From: an uncultured Parabacteroides sp.
GTDB taxonomy: Bacteria; Bacteroidota; Bacteroidia; Bacteroidales; Tannerellaceae
Assembly: GCA_934725305.1 (NCBI GenBank)
Contig: CAKVBA010000003.1
Location: forward strand, 40,877-104,876
DNA length: 64,000 nt
Direction: 5' to 3'
Translations under genes and position numbers: made by a program
Shown here: positions 8,571 through 17,771 of the stretch, in pieces
Layout of the letters: each line of letters opens with the position of its first letter
Numbering within the stretch: position 1 is the first letter of the stretch
The notes under the pieces: model-generated
Seen by the model: the letters and a program-made list of their open reading frames with translations, nothing else
What the model was told of the DNA's origin: nothing
Databases searched by the model: none

Positions 8571-9459
8571 TTTGTGCATCGCTTCGTTTATACTTCCATC
8601 GGCGGTGTGTCCACAGATAGTTTTCCGGTGCGCGTTCGATGGTCTTTTCCATCCGTCGTGCATACTCTTCGGTAATCCAAAATTCCGGAGTCTCTTTTGC
8701 ATGTTCGGTCAGCAGCTCAATGTCTGTTGTGTAGTAGCCTCGTTTGGTCTGTTTCACATCGAGGAAGGCTACGGGCAGATCCAGTTTGCGGGCAATACGC
8801 TCGGCTCCTGTCAGGAACGGTGTGTCTTGGTGCATGAAGTCGGTCCAGTAGTGCAGATTGTTTTTGCTCGGTGTCTGGTCGGCAATGAAGATAACGACAC
8901 TGCGGATCTTTTCCTGTTTCAGCTTGATTACATCTCGGATTGTATCATTCTTGCGGATTCCATAAGATCCGAACTGCGTGCGTAGATGGATGAACAGCCG
9001 GTCGAAGGCAAGGTTGGTTAGCGGACGGTAGATTTGATAGATTCTTGAATCTTCAAATCGGGTTGTCGATCCTGAAAACCATTCCCAGTTGCCGTAGTGT
9101 CCCATCAGCAACACGATGCAAGTATGGCCTTTTCGCATCAGTTCATCTATCACTTCGGGGTTGCGAAGCAATGCTCTTCTTTGCAGCTCCTCCAGTGAGA
9201 TGTGGCCCAGTTTGATGGTCTCAACCACATAGTCGGAGAAGTGGTGGTAGAAGGCACGCTCCAGTTGTAGCAGCTCACTCTCCGACTTCTCCGGAAAAGA
9301 GGCCTTCAGATTACGGCGTACTACCTTTTTACGGTAACCGGCTACTTTATAGATGAAAAAGTAGAAGATGTCCGATAGTTTGTAGAGCCAGCTCATGGGC
9401 AGAATAGCATGCGCTTTGACCCAGCCATAAAGAAGTGTATATTCTATTTTAGTCAACAT
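8551..9459 (-). CDS. LpxL/HtrB-family lipid A acyltransferase
   Basis: It is a predicted inner-membrane acyltransferase of the lipid A late-acyltransferase family, adding an acyl chain to lipid A or a related lipid. The 302-residue product has a hydrophobic N-terminal anchor (about residues 20-40) and the catalytic HX4E motif in MGHYGNWEWF near residue 120. Further family segments are VVIFIADQTPSKNN and the C-terminal PENYLWTHRRWKYK. The start overlaps the end of mtaB by 11 nt and its end overlaps the GT2 gene, making a tight three-gene unit. The acyl donor and substrate are not shown by the sequence. Confidence 0.9.
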   Translation of the reverse strand: MLTKIEYTLLYGWVKAHAILPMSWLYKLSDIFYFFIYKVAGYRKKVVRRNLKASFPEKSESELLQLERAFYHHFSDYVVETIKLGHISLEELQRRALLRNPEVIDELMRKGHTCIVLLMGHYGNWEWFSGSTTRFEDSRIYQIYRPLTNLAFDRLFIHLRTQFGSYGIRKNDTIRDVIKLKQEKIRSVVIFIADQTPSKNNLHYWTDFMHQDTPFLTGAERIARKLDLPVAFLDVKQTKRGYYTTDIELLTEHAKETPEFWITEEYARRMEKTIERAPENYLWTHRRWKYKRSDAQNERSKK

Positions 9460-10774
9460 AATTCTTCATTCTGAGTGCTGTTCTATCTTCATTCCAGTCG
9501 CCTAATTCAATTTGGAGACTTTGGTTTACCCATTCCGCTTTATAGGGCGCTTCTACTTTGATGTAGTTTTCGGTGAAGCCATGCATCATGCCGCCTTTTC
9601 GGGTGTGTTCAAACAGAACCGTTGCCTTTGTGCCGATATGTTTTTCGTAGAAGGCATGCAGTTTCCGGTCGGACATATCCAATAGTTGTTGGCTGCGGGC
9701 ATGTTTGGTCTGCGGATCTACGATATAGTCGATCTTCAACGCTTGTGTGCCCGGGCGTTCTGAATAGCTGAACACGTGGAGCTGAGTGACATCCAAACTC
9801 TCGATAAAGGCTCGTGCCTCTTCAAAGCATTCATCTGTCTCGCCACGTGCACCCACGATTACATCAACGCCGATGAAGGCATGTGGCATGATTGTTTTTA
9901 TCTTTTCTATTTTATGACGGAAGAGTGCTGTGTCGTAGCGGCGGCGCATCAGTTTCAATATGGTGTCACTTCCGCTCTGCAGTGGAATATGGAAATGCGG
10001 AGCAAAGTGCTTGCTTTCTGCAACGAAGTCGATAGCTTCGTCGGTGATTAAGTTGGGCTCTATGGACGAGATACGATAGCGTTCGATACCTTCGACTTCG
10101 TCCAGCGCCTTGATCAGGTCGATAAATGTCTCGCCGGTTGTTTTGCCGAAGTCACCGATATTTACTCCGGTCAGTACAATCTCTTTTCCCCCTTTGGCAA
10201 CCACCTCTTCGGCCTGTTTTACCATGCTCTCAATGCTTCCGTTGCGGCTTCGTCCGCGGGCAAATGGAATGGTGCAATAGCTACAGAAGTAGTCACAGCC
10301 ATCCTGCACCTTTAGGAAATGGCGTGTCCGGTCGTCTGCCGAACAGGAGGGCGAAAAGCTACGAATATCTTTATAGGCCGATCGGACAATCTCGCCGTCG
10401 GTTTCCTGTTTTACCAGCTTCTGTAAATGTTGCAGGATGTCCAGCTTCTCTTCAGCACCCAACACCAGATCAACTCCTTCGATATGAGCCACCTCTTCCG
10501 GCTTTAGCTGTGCATAGCATCCGGTTACAACCATAAATGCGCCGGGATGTTGTTTGCCGATACGTCGGATTGCCTGACGGCATTTCTTGTCGGCCAGTTC
10601 GGTTACTGAACAGGTGTTGATCACGCAGATATCGGCTTTTTCGCCGGAGCGAACCTTTCTGACGCCCTGCTCGGCCAGCTGTTTGCCAATTGTCGATGTC
10701 TCTGCAAAATTGAGTTTACAGCCTAAGGTAAAGTAGGCCGCCTTTTTATTTTCAAATAGGGTCTGATCGATCAT
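9449..10774 (-). CDS. mtaB: tRNA t6A37 methylthiotransferase MtaB
   Basis: This radical-SAM enzyme converts t6A37 to ms2t6A in ANN-decoding tRNAs. The ATG at 10774 gives 441 residues starting MIDQTLFENKKAAYF; a longer frame begins at 10801. The N-terminal UPF0004 domain carries three cluster cysteines (LGCKLN, NTCSVT, TGCYAQ). The radical-SAM CxxxCxxC is in DGCDYFCSYCTIPFARGRSR near residue 155. A TRAM-like C-terminus follows. LGCKLNFAE and the DKKCRQAIRRI region point to MtaB rather than MiaB. It is first in the mtaB-acyltransferase-GT2 unit. Confidence 0.9.
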   Translation of the reverse strand: MIDQTLFENKKAAYFTLGCKLNFAETSTIGKQLAEQGVRKVRSGEKADICVINTCSVTELADKKCRQAIRRIGKQHPGAFMVVTGCYAQLKPEEVAHIEGVDLVLGAEEKLDILQHLQKLVKQETDGEIVRSAYKDIRSFSPSCSADDRTRHFLKVQDGCDYFCSYCTIPFARGRSRNGSIESMVKQAEEVVAKGGKEIVLTGVNIGDFGKTTGETFIDLIKALDEVEGIERYRISSIEPNLITDEAIDFVAESKHFAPHFHIPLQSGSDTILKLMRRRYDTALFRHKIEKIKTIMPHAFIGVDVIVGARGETDECFEEARAFIESLDVTQLHVFSYSERPGTQALKIDYIVDPQTKHARSQQLLDMSDRKLHAFYEKHIGTKATVLFEHTRKGGMMHGFTENYIKVEAPYKAEWVNQSLQIELGDWNEDRTALRMKNYVD

Positions 10775-10903
10775 TTTGTAAAGTCTTCTAATAAGATACA
10801 AACGTATGGAAATTTTTACTGATACACAAATGCCTCTCCGTTAATTCCTTTGAAACGGTTCCTCTTTTCGGCCGGAAGGAGTTCTTCCCTATATAAAAGC
10901 AGA

Positions 10904-10929
10904 GTGTACCATACGCACGTATGATACAC
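10904..10929 (-). terminator. Possible terminator of the SusC/SusD unit
   Basis: GTGTACCATACG (10904-10915) and CGTATGATACAC (10918-10929) form an inverted repeat with one mismatch. It is downstream of the minus-strand lipoprotein gene ending at 10984. A short pyrimidine-rich tract follows in the minus direction. The remaining 10775-10983 shows nothing else. Confidence 0.45.
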
Positions 10930-10983
10930 CCCTAAAACTGAAATTAAACTAATATAGAACTAAATCTATAAGTACATTTTTAC

Positions 10984-11493
10984 TTATGCAGCCATGTCGA
11001 TTCGTAAATAAACGACTCCGAAATTGCCACTGATGAGATAGTTGCTCGGTACACTCTTGATAATGATCGGAAGAATGTAGCGTTTGCCTGCTTCCAGACC
11101 GGCTGTGTTAACAACGAAGTCCTGTTCCCATAGGCGAACTCCTTTCTTGATGATTACTTCCGGCATTGTGTAGCAAGAGCTTGGCAACAACTGATAAGAT
11201 GTTCCATAGTAATCGTTGAAAGAATCAATCAAATTGGCATCTACAGCCAGTTCAACCGGAATATCTTCCACCATATTCTTCTGATCGGGGATGGTATAGT
11301 TTACCATCAGGTCGAATGTCACTTGGTCACCTACTTTCACTCTTGTTTTGCGCAAGAAGTGACTGGAATAAGGCAATTCAATCGGAGATTTTAATTGACT
11401 CCAATCTGTCCACGGATCATCTTTCAAGCATGATGTGAGAGTAAATAACGCCATTACTGCCACAAATACTGATAATTTTATTCTTGTCATCAT
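10984..11493 (-). CDS. DUF1735-type surface lipoprotein
   Basis: The 169-residue product has a lipoprotein signal with lipobox LFTLTSC (Cys about residue 22). The body resembles the DUF1735 / BT_3987 N-terminal-domain family, with alternating strands such as ELPYSSHFLRKTRVKVGDQ and KKGVRLWEQDFVV. These domains are usual in loci with SusC/SusD pairs, some of which degrade host N-glycans. Here it is the last gene of such a unit, 42 nt after susD, with no glycosidase attached. A direct glycan-binding role is inferred. The family call is from sequence style. Confidence 0.65.
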   Translation of the reverse strand: MMTRIKLSVFVAVMALFTLTSCLKDDPWTDWSQLKSPIELPYSSHFLRKTRVKVGDQVTFDLMVNYTIPDQKNMVEDIPVELAVDANLIDSFNDYYGTSYQLLPSSCYTMPEVIIKKGVRLWEQDFVVNTAGLEAGKRYILPIIIKSVPSNYLISGNFGVVYLRIDMAA

Positions 11494-11535
11494 AATAGTA
11501 GTCTTTTTTTAGTCATTGATAAATATCAGCAACGT

Positions 11536-13179
11536 TTATAGATAAACTTCTGTTTCAGGTGCAATGTTATTTTCCTTATCCCAGAAAATCAGAGATTCGT
11601 GAATATCCACATCACCTTGAGCTTTGACATTGCTTTCATTCAAGTTGATTTCGGTCTGCGGATACAGGAATCTTGAAATCAGCTTCTGGTGTGTACTGGA
11701 TACTGAGCGGCCCAATCTTGGATAGTCGGTACGTCTCAATTCGCACCAAGCTTCCGTGTGGTCAACCATAAACAGGTTCAACCATTTCTGAGTACAGATA
11801 GCTTCCATCTTCTGTTCGAAGGTTGTCATCTTGTCCCAGTTCACTTTGGCATTGTCCTGATCGAGATACTGGCGAGCAGCTTCCTTCGCACTTACTTCGA
11901 TAGCAGGAGCAACACCGTTGTTGTATGGGAAGTCTGCTGCATTCGTTTTCATAACTGTCTCGTGGCGAGCGATAGAGGCAATGACGGCCTTTTCGTAATA
12001 GTCCTTTGCCGCAGCATCGCCACCCGGAATCATACCGCGAAGAGCCGCTTCAGCCATGAAGAAACCCACTTCGGAACCTGTTCTTATGATTAATGACGAC
12101 AAAGCTGCCTCTTTGAAAGATACAGAGCGGCCCAATACGCCGATACAAACACCACTGAGGTAGTTATGGGTCGGAGGATTCATCCAGCCGTAAGGAACAC
12201 CGATGTACCATTCATTTTCCAATCCATACTTAGTGTAATCAGCTGTACCATCTGTCGGGTTGCCAATCATTAAGCGTGGAGAGATATATACGCGTAAACG
12301 GGGATCGGCATTGTCGCGCAAGAAGTCAACCAATGAAGAGGTCGGACGCATCTCTTTGTTGGTACCGGTAACGTTGTCCAATGAGTTGTAGCCCCAGCTC
12401 GAATACAAGGGGTTCATCTTATTCGGCTCTTTGTAGTAACCCGGATTGACTTCTATCAATTCGTCGATATTCAGACATTTACCCTCCAATGCAGCCACTT
12501 GTGCAGATACATCCTTTACGTTAGACATGCGCATCAGCAGATTCAGCTTCAACGTATGGGCGAAGCGTAGCCACTGGTTCATATTACCCTTACACATGAT
12601 ATCTGCCTTTTTTAGCTGAGGACTGATGCTTCCCGGATCTGCAATCGCCTTGCTGATGGATGCAATGGCTTCGTCGCATTTCACGAGCAGGTCGTTGTAA
12701 ATATCCTCTGCTTTGTCATATTTCGGAGAGATGTTCTCACCACCCAAAGCACTCTCTGTATAAGGAACGTCGTTGAATACGTCAACCAGGCGCTGGTAGC
12801 ACTGTACGATTAGAAGCGTAGCGATACCTTCAATGGCTGGATCTTGGTCTTCGATTGCTTTTGCTTTAACGACCTTCAGGTTGGCAACGTATGAATAGTT
12901 AGCAGACCAATAATCATCAAAGTTTTGTGGTGTCATGATACCTGTCAGGGATACATAGGTTCCTGAGTAAGATCCTGACTTGGACACATAGTGTGCATAC
13001 ATTGCATCTGCCGTTGAAATCGGATATCGGGCTACATAGTCCAACATACCGGTCAGCAACAATTCTTTCGACACCTTTTCCTGCGTTGCATTATTAGGGT
13101 CGTGGTTGATGTCCAGCCAATCCTGGCAAGAAGTGAACATCATCCCTAATGAAAGTATATATAATCCTATTTTCTTCAT
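11536..13179 (-). CDS. SusD/RagB-family outer-membrane lipoprotein (SusD-like_2 type)
   Basis: This is the surface substrate-capture lid that partners the SusC channel. The 547-residue product has the lipobox MMFTSC near residue 18, followed by QDWLDINHDPNNATQ, a typical N-terminus of the SusD-like_2 group. The middle is rich in helices of the TPR type (IATLLIVQCYQRLVDVFNDVPYTE). The C-terminus contains MEAICTQKWLNLF and EAWCELRRTDYPRL, conserved in the family. It starts 13 nt after the susC stop. The ligand is unknown; peptides or glycans are possible. Confidence 0.92.
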   Translation of the reverse strand: MKKIGLYILSLGMMFTSCQDWLDINHDPNNATQEKVSKELLLTGMLDYVARYPISTADAMYAHYVSKSGSYSGTYVSLTGIMTPQNFDDYWSANYSYVANLKVVKAKAIEDQDPAIEGIATLLIVQCYQRLVDVFNDVPYTESALGGENISPKYDKAEDIYNDLLVKCDEAIASISKAIADPGSISPQLKKADIMCKGNMNQWLRFAHTLKLNLLMRMSNVKDVSAQVAALEGKCLNIDELIEVNPGYYKEPNKMNPLYSSWGYNSLDNVTGTNKEMRPTSSLVDFLRDNADPRLRVYISPRLMIGNPTDGTADYTKYGLENEWYIGVPYGWMNPPTHNYLSGVCIGVLGRSVSFKEAALSSLIIRTGSEVGFFMAEAALRGMIPGGDAAAKDYYEKAVIASIARHETVMKTNAADFPYNNGVAPAIEVSAKEAARQYLDQDNAKVNWDKMTTFEQKMEAICTQKWLNLFMVDHTEAWCELRRTDYPRLGRSVSSTHQKLISRFLYPQTEINLNESNVKAQGDVDIHESLIFWDKENNIAPETEVYL

Positions 13180-13192
13180 GGCTGTAAATTTT

Positions 13193-16100
13193 TTAGAATG
13201 ATACTAAAACGTTGAATCCAAAGGTTCTTGAAGCCGGTGTGCGGATAGCTGCAACACCTGTTGTGTTATATGAGCCGGATGAGTTGAAATCCGGGTCACC
13301 CCAAATATTGGTGCTTGGAACCCACATGAACAGGTTGCGGCCAACAAGGCTGACAGATGCACGCTGTAACACCTTTGTCTTTCTCAAGGCGCGTTCAGGC
13401 ACTTCGTAAGCCAATGATAATTCACGCAATCTCCAAGAAGCTGCACTTACTACACGGTTGGCAACGATGTTCTTGTACGGACCGTCCCACAAATATTTGT
13501 TACCATCCTGTACGGTAATGTCGGTATTTTCTCTGTAAGAAACATTACCGTTGGCATCTGTTACTGCATAAGCAGAGTTCGGATAAACGAAACGCTGGCG
13601 GCCGGCTACGGCAGATACGTGAGATGCACCGAAGAACAACATGTTATATTCAGCATCGAAACGAGTGTAGTGACCACCTCTGTAGTCGAACGTACCTGTC
13701 AAAGTGAAGCCTTTCCATTTGAAAGTAGAAGACAAACCTAAGCGAACTTTCGGCTGTGTGCCGCCAATGATCATCAAGTCACCAGACAATGGATAACCTG
13801 TACTCGGATTGATAAGAACCTTACCATCGGGTGAACGTTTGTAGTCTGTAGCCTTGATACATGGATAAGGCTGTCCCTTGATGGCGTAAATCGGGCTGTC
13901 GATAGTCAGTTCATCTACATCATCCACCAATTCCATTACCTTTGTTGAAAGGAATGTGGCATTGGCATTGACGTTCCAACGGAAGTCGCCTAATTTTAAC
14001 AACGGAGTAATACGAAGATCAAGTTCGACACCGCGGCCACGCATTTTACCAGCATTGATGTATTTGGTGGCATAACCTGTTGAATACGGAATAGAAACGT
14101 TTACAGTCTGGTTGTCTGTCATCTGGTTATAGAAAGCAGCTTCCAACTGAACGCGATCTTTGAACAGACCAATTTCTGTACCCACTTCAAACTCAGTGGT
14201 GAATTCCGGCTCAATATAGCGGTTACGGATGTTTGTGCTCAAATAATAACCTCCTAATGTGCCGAATGGGAAATTACCTGACGGGAAAGCTAAGTCATCA
14301 AGGTTATAATTACCGATGTTTACCGTACCAACGCGAGCGAATGTACCTCTCAGTTTCAAGTATGACAATACGTCATGATCTTTTAGCTGCTGGATGGCTT
14401 CGTTCAACATGATAGAAGCATTGGCTCCCGGATAGAAGAAAGAGCGGTTTGACGGATCCAATAATGAAGTCCAGTCGTTACGTCCTGTTACCTGTAAGAA
14501 GGCCCAATTCTTGAATGACAAGTCAACACTACCGAAAACACCGATTTTTCTGGTATGGTTGATTGAGTTGCTACCTCCCAATTCACCAATCTTGTTAGCT
14601 ACATTGTATAGGTTGTCCACTTCCAATTTGCTGGCTGAAACACCTTTAGAATCAGATTTGGTTTCCTGCAAAGAATAACCTACCATACCTTTGACGGTGA
14701 AGAGTTCGTTGATCTTACGTTCTGCCATCAACATCGCATCGATATTCAAGCGGCAATACAAGTTTGAAGAGGTAGAAACAGATGAATACACATCATTATA
14801 GGCATAGTTACGGATACCGGATTTTTTTGACCAATCTGAATAGTGCCATGCACCATTAGTGGATGTACTGTTGCTGATACCTAAACTTAATCCACCACGG
14901 GCTGACGCTTTCAACCAAGGCAGAATTTCGTAGTTGATGTCAAGTGCAGTTGTAACACGATCCCAACGGCGATCCCAGCGATAGTTGCCATTGTCGAACC
15001 AAGGGCTATCTGCATAGGCAATAGGCCATTCGTCCTGAGTAGCACCTCTGACGGTCGGGTCGTTCCATGCTTTCAGTTTGCGCAAGTCGATATTGCCCGG
15101 CACCTGTAATACTTCGTAGATACCACCTTGATTATTGTTGTTAGTATCCAAGTGTGTGTTTGAATAAGACATCTTAGCACCTACCTGCACCTTTTTATAT
15201 TTACGGCTGGCGTTGAAGCGGATGGTTTGTCTTACCATATTATCTTCTTCTACTGTACCTTGCTGGTCCACTCTCTGGTATGACACAAACATGGAGCCAT
15301 GCTCGTCACTTGAAGAGAAAGAGAGGTCATTCTGAATACCTACACCTGTTTGCCAGAAGCCTTTACGACCTGCATCTAGGTAGCTATATTTACCCATCAT
15401 CTGATAACCTTCCGGATTAGTCGGGTCGTAAAGCGGTTCGCCGATAGGCACCATGCTGCCGTCGAATTCCGGACCATACTGCTGGTTTTCATACGCAATA
15501 TAGTCAGTAGGAAGACCGGTTATACCATTAGATGTACCGGCACCGAAGCGAGTCTGCCACTTAGGCCAGTATGATACTTTATCAAATGTGGTAGTCAGAG
15601 AGTAGGTGATGCGGGGTTTACCGCGCTGACCGGTCTTGGTGGTTACATAGATAACACCATTGGCTGCGGATGAACCGTAAAGAGCGGCTGCACTTGCACC
15701 CTTCAATACAGATACATTATCAATATCATTCGGGTTCAAAGTTTGCAGATATTCCATTGGAGTAGGCACACCGTCCAATACCAACATGGCTTCGTTGTTA
15801 CCTTTGAAAGAACGAGCACCACGTAAAGCGATAACGATACCCGAACCTAATTTAGGAGATGTGATATTGATCTGCAAACCAGAGACTTTACCCACCAATG
15901 CAGCGGTTGCGTCTGTACCTTTTGCAGCGTTCAAATCGTCTGCACTGACCTTGGCTGTTGCATAACCCAACTCCTTGGCTTGTCTTTGGATACCTAAAGC
16001 AGTTACGACAATTTCATCCAGTTTCACCTGGTCGGTCTCCATTATAACACGTACGAAATGGCCTTTTGAGATGTCTGCAACCACATCTTTAAAGCCGATA

Positions 16101-16339
16101 AAACTGACCACGAGCGTGTTAGATCCTGCCGGAACTTTTTGCAGAACAAACTTTCCATCAATATCGGTCTGCGTCCCGATGTGGGTTTTGTCTTTTAGAT
16201 ACACAGATGCAAAAGGAACGGGTGTATCGTCCTCCGAACTGATAACAACTCCTGTAATTGTGCGAGTCTCCTGTGCCCATAGTGCGGACGAGAGAACCAT
16301 CATACACAATAAGAACGTGAATGAAAATAATCTTCTCAT
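13193..16339 (-). CDS. SusC/RagA-family TonB-dependent transporter
   Basis: This is the outer-membrane barrel that imports the SusD-bound ligand with TonB energy. The ATG at 16339 gives 1048 residues with signal MRRLFSFTFLLCMMV...SALWAQ. Next come a carboxypeptidase-D-like domain (ITGVVISSEDDTPVPFASVYLKD), a TonB-box-like/SusC signature (LDEIVVTALGIQRQAKELGYA), the plug (LRGARSFKGNNEAMLVLDG, SVLKGASAAALYGSSAANG) and the barrel ending RTFGFNVLVSF. An in-frame start at 16396 would put a non-signal stretch in front. No ECF-sigma/anti-sigma pair or hybrid sensor adjoins it. Confidence 0.95.
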   Translation of the reverse strand: MRRLFSFTFLLCMMVLSSALWAQETRTITGVVISSEDDTPVPFASVYLKDKTHIGTQTDIDGKFVLQKVPAGSNTLVVSFIGFKDVVADISKGHFVRVIMETDQVKLDEIVVTALGIQRQAKELGYATAKVSADDLNAAKGTDATAALVGKVSGLQINITSPKLGSGIVIALRGARSFKGNNEAMLVLDGVPTPMEYLQTLNPNDIDNVSVLKGASAAALYGSSAANGVIYVTTKTGQRGKPRITYSLTTTFDKVSYWPKWQTRFGAGTSNGITGLPTDYIAYENQQYGPEFDGSMVPIGEPLYDPTNPEGYQMMGKYSYLDAGRKGFWQTGVGIQNDLSFSSSDEHGSMFVSYQRVDQQGTVEEDNMVRQTIRFNASRKYKKVQVGAKMSYSNTHLDTNNNNQGGIYEVLQVPGNIDLRKLKAWNDPTVRGATQDEWPIAYADSPWFDNGNYRWDRRWDRVTTALDINYEILPWLKASARGGLSLGISNSTSTNGAWHYSDWSKKSGIRNYAYNDVYSSVSTSSNLYCRLNIDAMLMAERKINELFTVKGMVGYSLQETKSDSKGVSASKLEVDNLYNVANKIGELGGSNSINHTRKIGVFGSVDLSFKNWAFLQVTGRNDWTSLLDPSNRSFFYPGANASIMLNEAIQQLKDHDVLSYLKLRGTFARVGTVNIGNYNLDDLAFPSGNFPFGTLGGYYLSTNIRNRYIEPEFTTEFEVGTEIGLFKDRVQLEAAFYNQMTDNQTVNVSIPYSTGYATKYINAGKMRGRGVELDLRITPLLKLGDFRWNVNANATFLSTKVMELVDDVDELTIDSPIYAIKGQPYPCIKATDYKRSPDGKVLINPSTGYPLSGDLMIIGGTQPKVRLGLSSTFKWKGFTLTGTFDYRGGHYTRFDAEYNMLFFGASHVSAVAGRQRFVYPNSAYAVTDANGNVSYRENTDITVQDGNKYLWDGPYKNIVANRVVSAASWRLRELSLAYEVPERALRKTKVLQRASVSLVGRNLFMWVPSTNIWGDPDFNSSGSYNTTGVAAIRTPASRTFGFNVLVSF

Positions 16340-16764
16340 ACTAATAGAGTTTGGATAGGTTAATATTATAGTTAACAAAGATTTCATTTTAAACAACCAG
16401 GGCTTCTTATCGGTATGAAACGAATGAAGAAATCGAGGTTCATATAATAGTATCAGATAGCAAAAAATATTAAAAAAACCATCTCTGTACGAATCTTCTT
16501 TTCCTTTCTTCTTCCCCTTTCTTGTCAGAGTATGGCTACTTCCACTGTTATCCTCTTTAGAGAGTCATCATCTATATCTTATCATCTTGGTTATAGAGAG
16601 CTTGGAAATCATGGGCCTCTATAAAATCATCTTTTTTTATCATCACCTTCAAAAGCAAAAGTATGCTTTTGTTTTAAAAAACCAAATATTCTGAGGGGAA
16701 AATAATCATTTTTTTGCAAAAAACTTTTTTTCAATTTGTAGGTTAAAATAAATTAGAAAAACAG

Positions 16765-16795
16765 TTGGATATTCCAATAAACTTATCTACTTTTG
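16765..16795 (+). promoter_or_regulatory. Orphan consensus promoter pointing away from susC
   Basis: TTG at 16765-16767, a 20-base spacer and TACTTTTG at 16788-16795 match the Bacteroides promoter very well. The next plus-strand gene is almost 1 kb away and has its own -7 site, so this promoter appears to serve a non-coding transcript. Confidence 0.55.
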
Positions 16796-16801
16796 CGCCG
16801 G

Positions 16802-16936
16802 TTTTAGAAAACACACCTTCAGAAGAGGAAAACAGCTCGTTGTGAAACGGGGTGTTTTGCCGAAATGGGATAGTATTAGCGTTTGGATGGATAGGTAACA
16901 ATTTAAAGATGGGTAGGGGATATTTTCCCTTTTTTT
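16802..16936 (+). ncRNA. Candidate small RNA
   Basis: The segment starts about 7 bases after the orphan TACTTTTG and ends at a T-run. Near its start AAAACACACC (16808-16817) can pair with GGGGTGTTTT (16849-16858; one mismatch). At its end AGGGGA (16915-16920) pairs with TTTCCCT (16924-16930), followed by six further Ts, a weak terminator-like signal. No protein is encoded. Upstream, 16340-16764 is AT-rich with no gene and presumably holds the susC promoter, which I could not place. Confidence 0.35.
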
Positions 16937-16992
16937 GTATCTCGGCATCTCTTTTTTTGAACGGGTTTTTGAATGCCTTTCAAAGGATGTTC

Positions 16993-17189
16993 AACCCCAA
17001 TCGTCATTAGAACGAAAAAAGTAAAACAACTGACTGTTTTTATTCTTTCCTACTCTTGTCAGCACTTCTTTGGGCATCTTGCTTCCGCCTGCGTTTCGAC
17101 ATAGCCCGCTATGCCTTCAACGCAGAGCCATTGCAATCTGCTCAAAACAAGTACCAACAAGAATTGTAATCTAATGACCGAATTGAGTT
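16993..17189 (+). mobile_element. Repeat A, copy 1 (MITE-like)
   Basis: About 197 bp, bounded by imperfect inverted ends: CCCAATCGTCATTAGA on the left and TCTAATGACCGAATTGAG on the right. It contains a strong hairpin (17089-17125) in which CTGCGTT/AACGCAG encloses CATAGC/GCTATG. The same sequence recurs at 46113-46304 and, truncated, at 22078-22182. No transposase is encoded. Non-autonomous mobility is inferred from ends and dispersion. Confidence 0.6.
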
Positions 17190-17230
17190 TAAAGGCATTC
17201 GTCCTTTTCTTGGTAACGTTTTTGGCGAAG

Positions 17231-17574
17231 TTATTGTAATTTTTCAGTGTTGCTATTGGCGGAAAACAGGAGATGAATCCATCAAAAGTAATGGGTGATT
17301 CCGTTGGAATTGACAGGCAAATCTGTCTTGGTCTAAACAGCCTGTAAAACAATGTTATAGGCTATCTTTCAGGGGTCTATAGACTTCTTGGGATTAGTCT
17401 ATAGACTTTTTCAAAAAAGGGTAGGGACTTTTCTGAAATTGGGTAGGCACTCCGTTCGGATTGGGTAGGCACTCCGTTGGAATTGGGTAGGCACCCAATT
17501 CCCGTCAATAAACGAATCCATTTTACTTGGGTTAATAGCTTTCTGGCTTCTTGTTGGCTTATTGTGCTTTTTAT
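17231..17574 (+). repeat. Repeat B, copy 1 (344 bp)
   Basis: The element begins TTATTGTAATTTT and ends CTTATTGTGCTTTTT. Inside are two TCTATAGAC palindromes (one the full AGTCTATAGACT at 17396-17407), then GGGTAGGGACTTTT. Three tandem units of about 21 bp follow, built on ATTGGGTAGGCACTCCGTT, the last being the small palindrome ATTGGGTAGGCACCCAAT. Other copies are at 31934-32274, 46369-46713 and 58122-58463. It fills the gap between susC and the acyl-CoA ligase gene. Confidence 0.75.
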
Positions 17575-17741
17575 AAATCCAAATGAGAAGGCATTCCGTT
17601 CGGACGATGAGGTTATACATATACATATATATAGTATATAATAATACCGGAGTTGTGGGTAAATTCTATCCGGAAACCTCCTTTTTCCTGTTTAAGTTTA
17701 AGATAAAGAGAGAGATGCTTCGGAAATTCTGCTTTCTTGCG

Positions 17742-17749
17742 TATATTTG
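17742..17749 (+). promoter_or_regulatory. Promoter -7 element of the acyl-CoA ligase gene
   Basis: TATATTTG matches TAnnTTTG, 22 bases before the ATG at 17772. A -33 TTTG is not obvious. Confidence 0.5.
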
Positions 17750-17771
17750 TGCTGGAATTCGTATTTGAACT

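Noticed and set aside
17059-17352. 97-residue frame across repeat A and the start of repeat B
   Set aside because: The frame is interrupted or shifted in the other copies of repeat A (four-base loss in copy 3), so it is not a conserved protein.
17411-17626. Open frames inside repeat B copy 1 (and similar ones in copy 4)
   Set aside because: The frames are not kept between copies, and the sequence is dominated by palindromes and tandem units.
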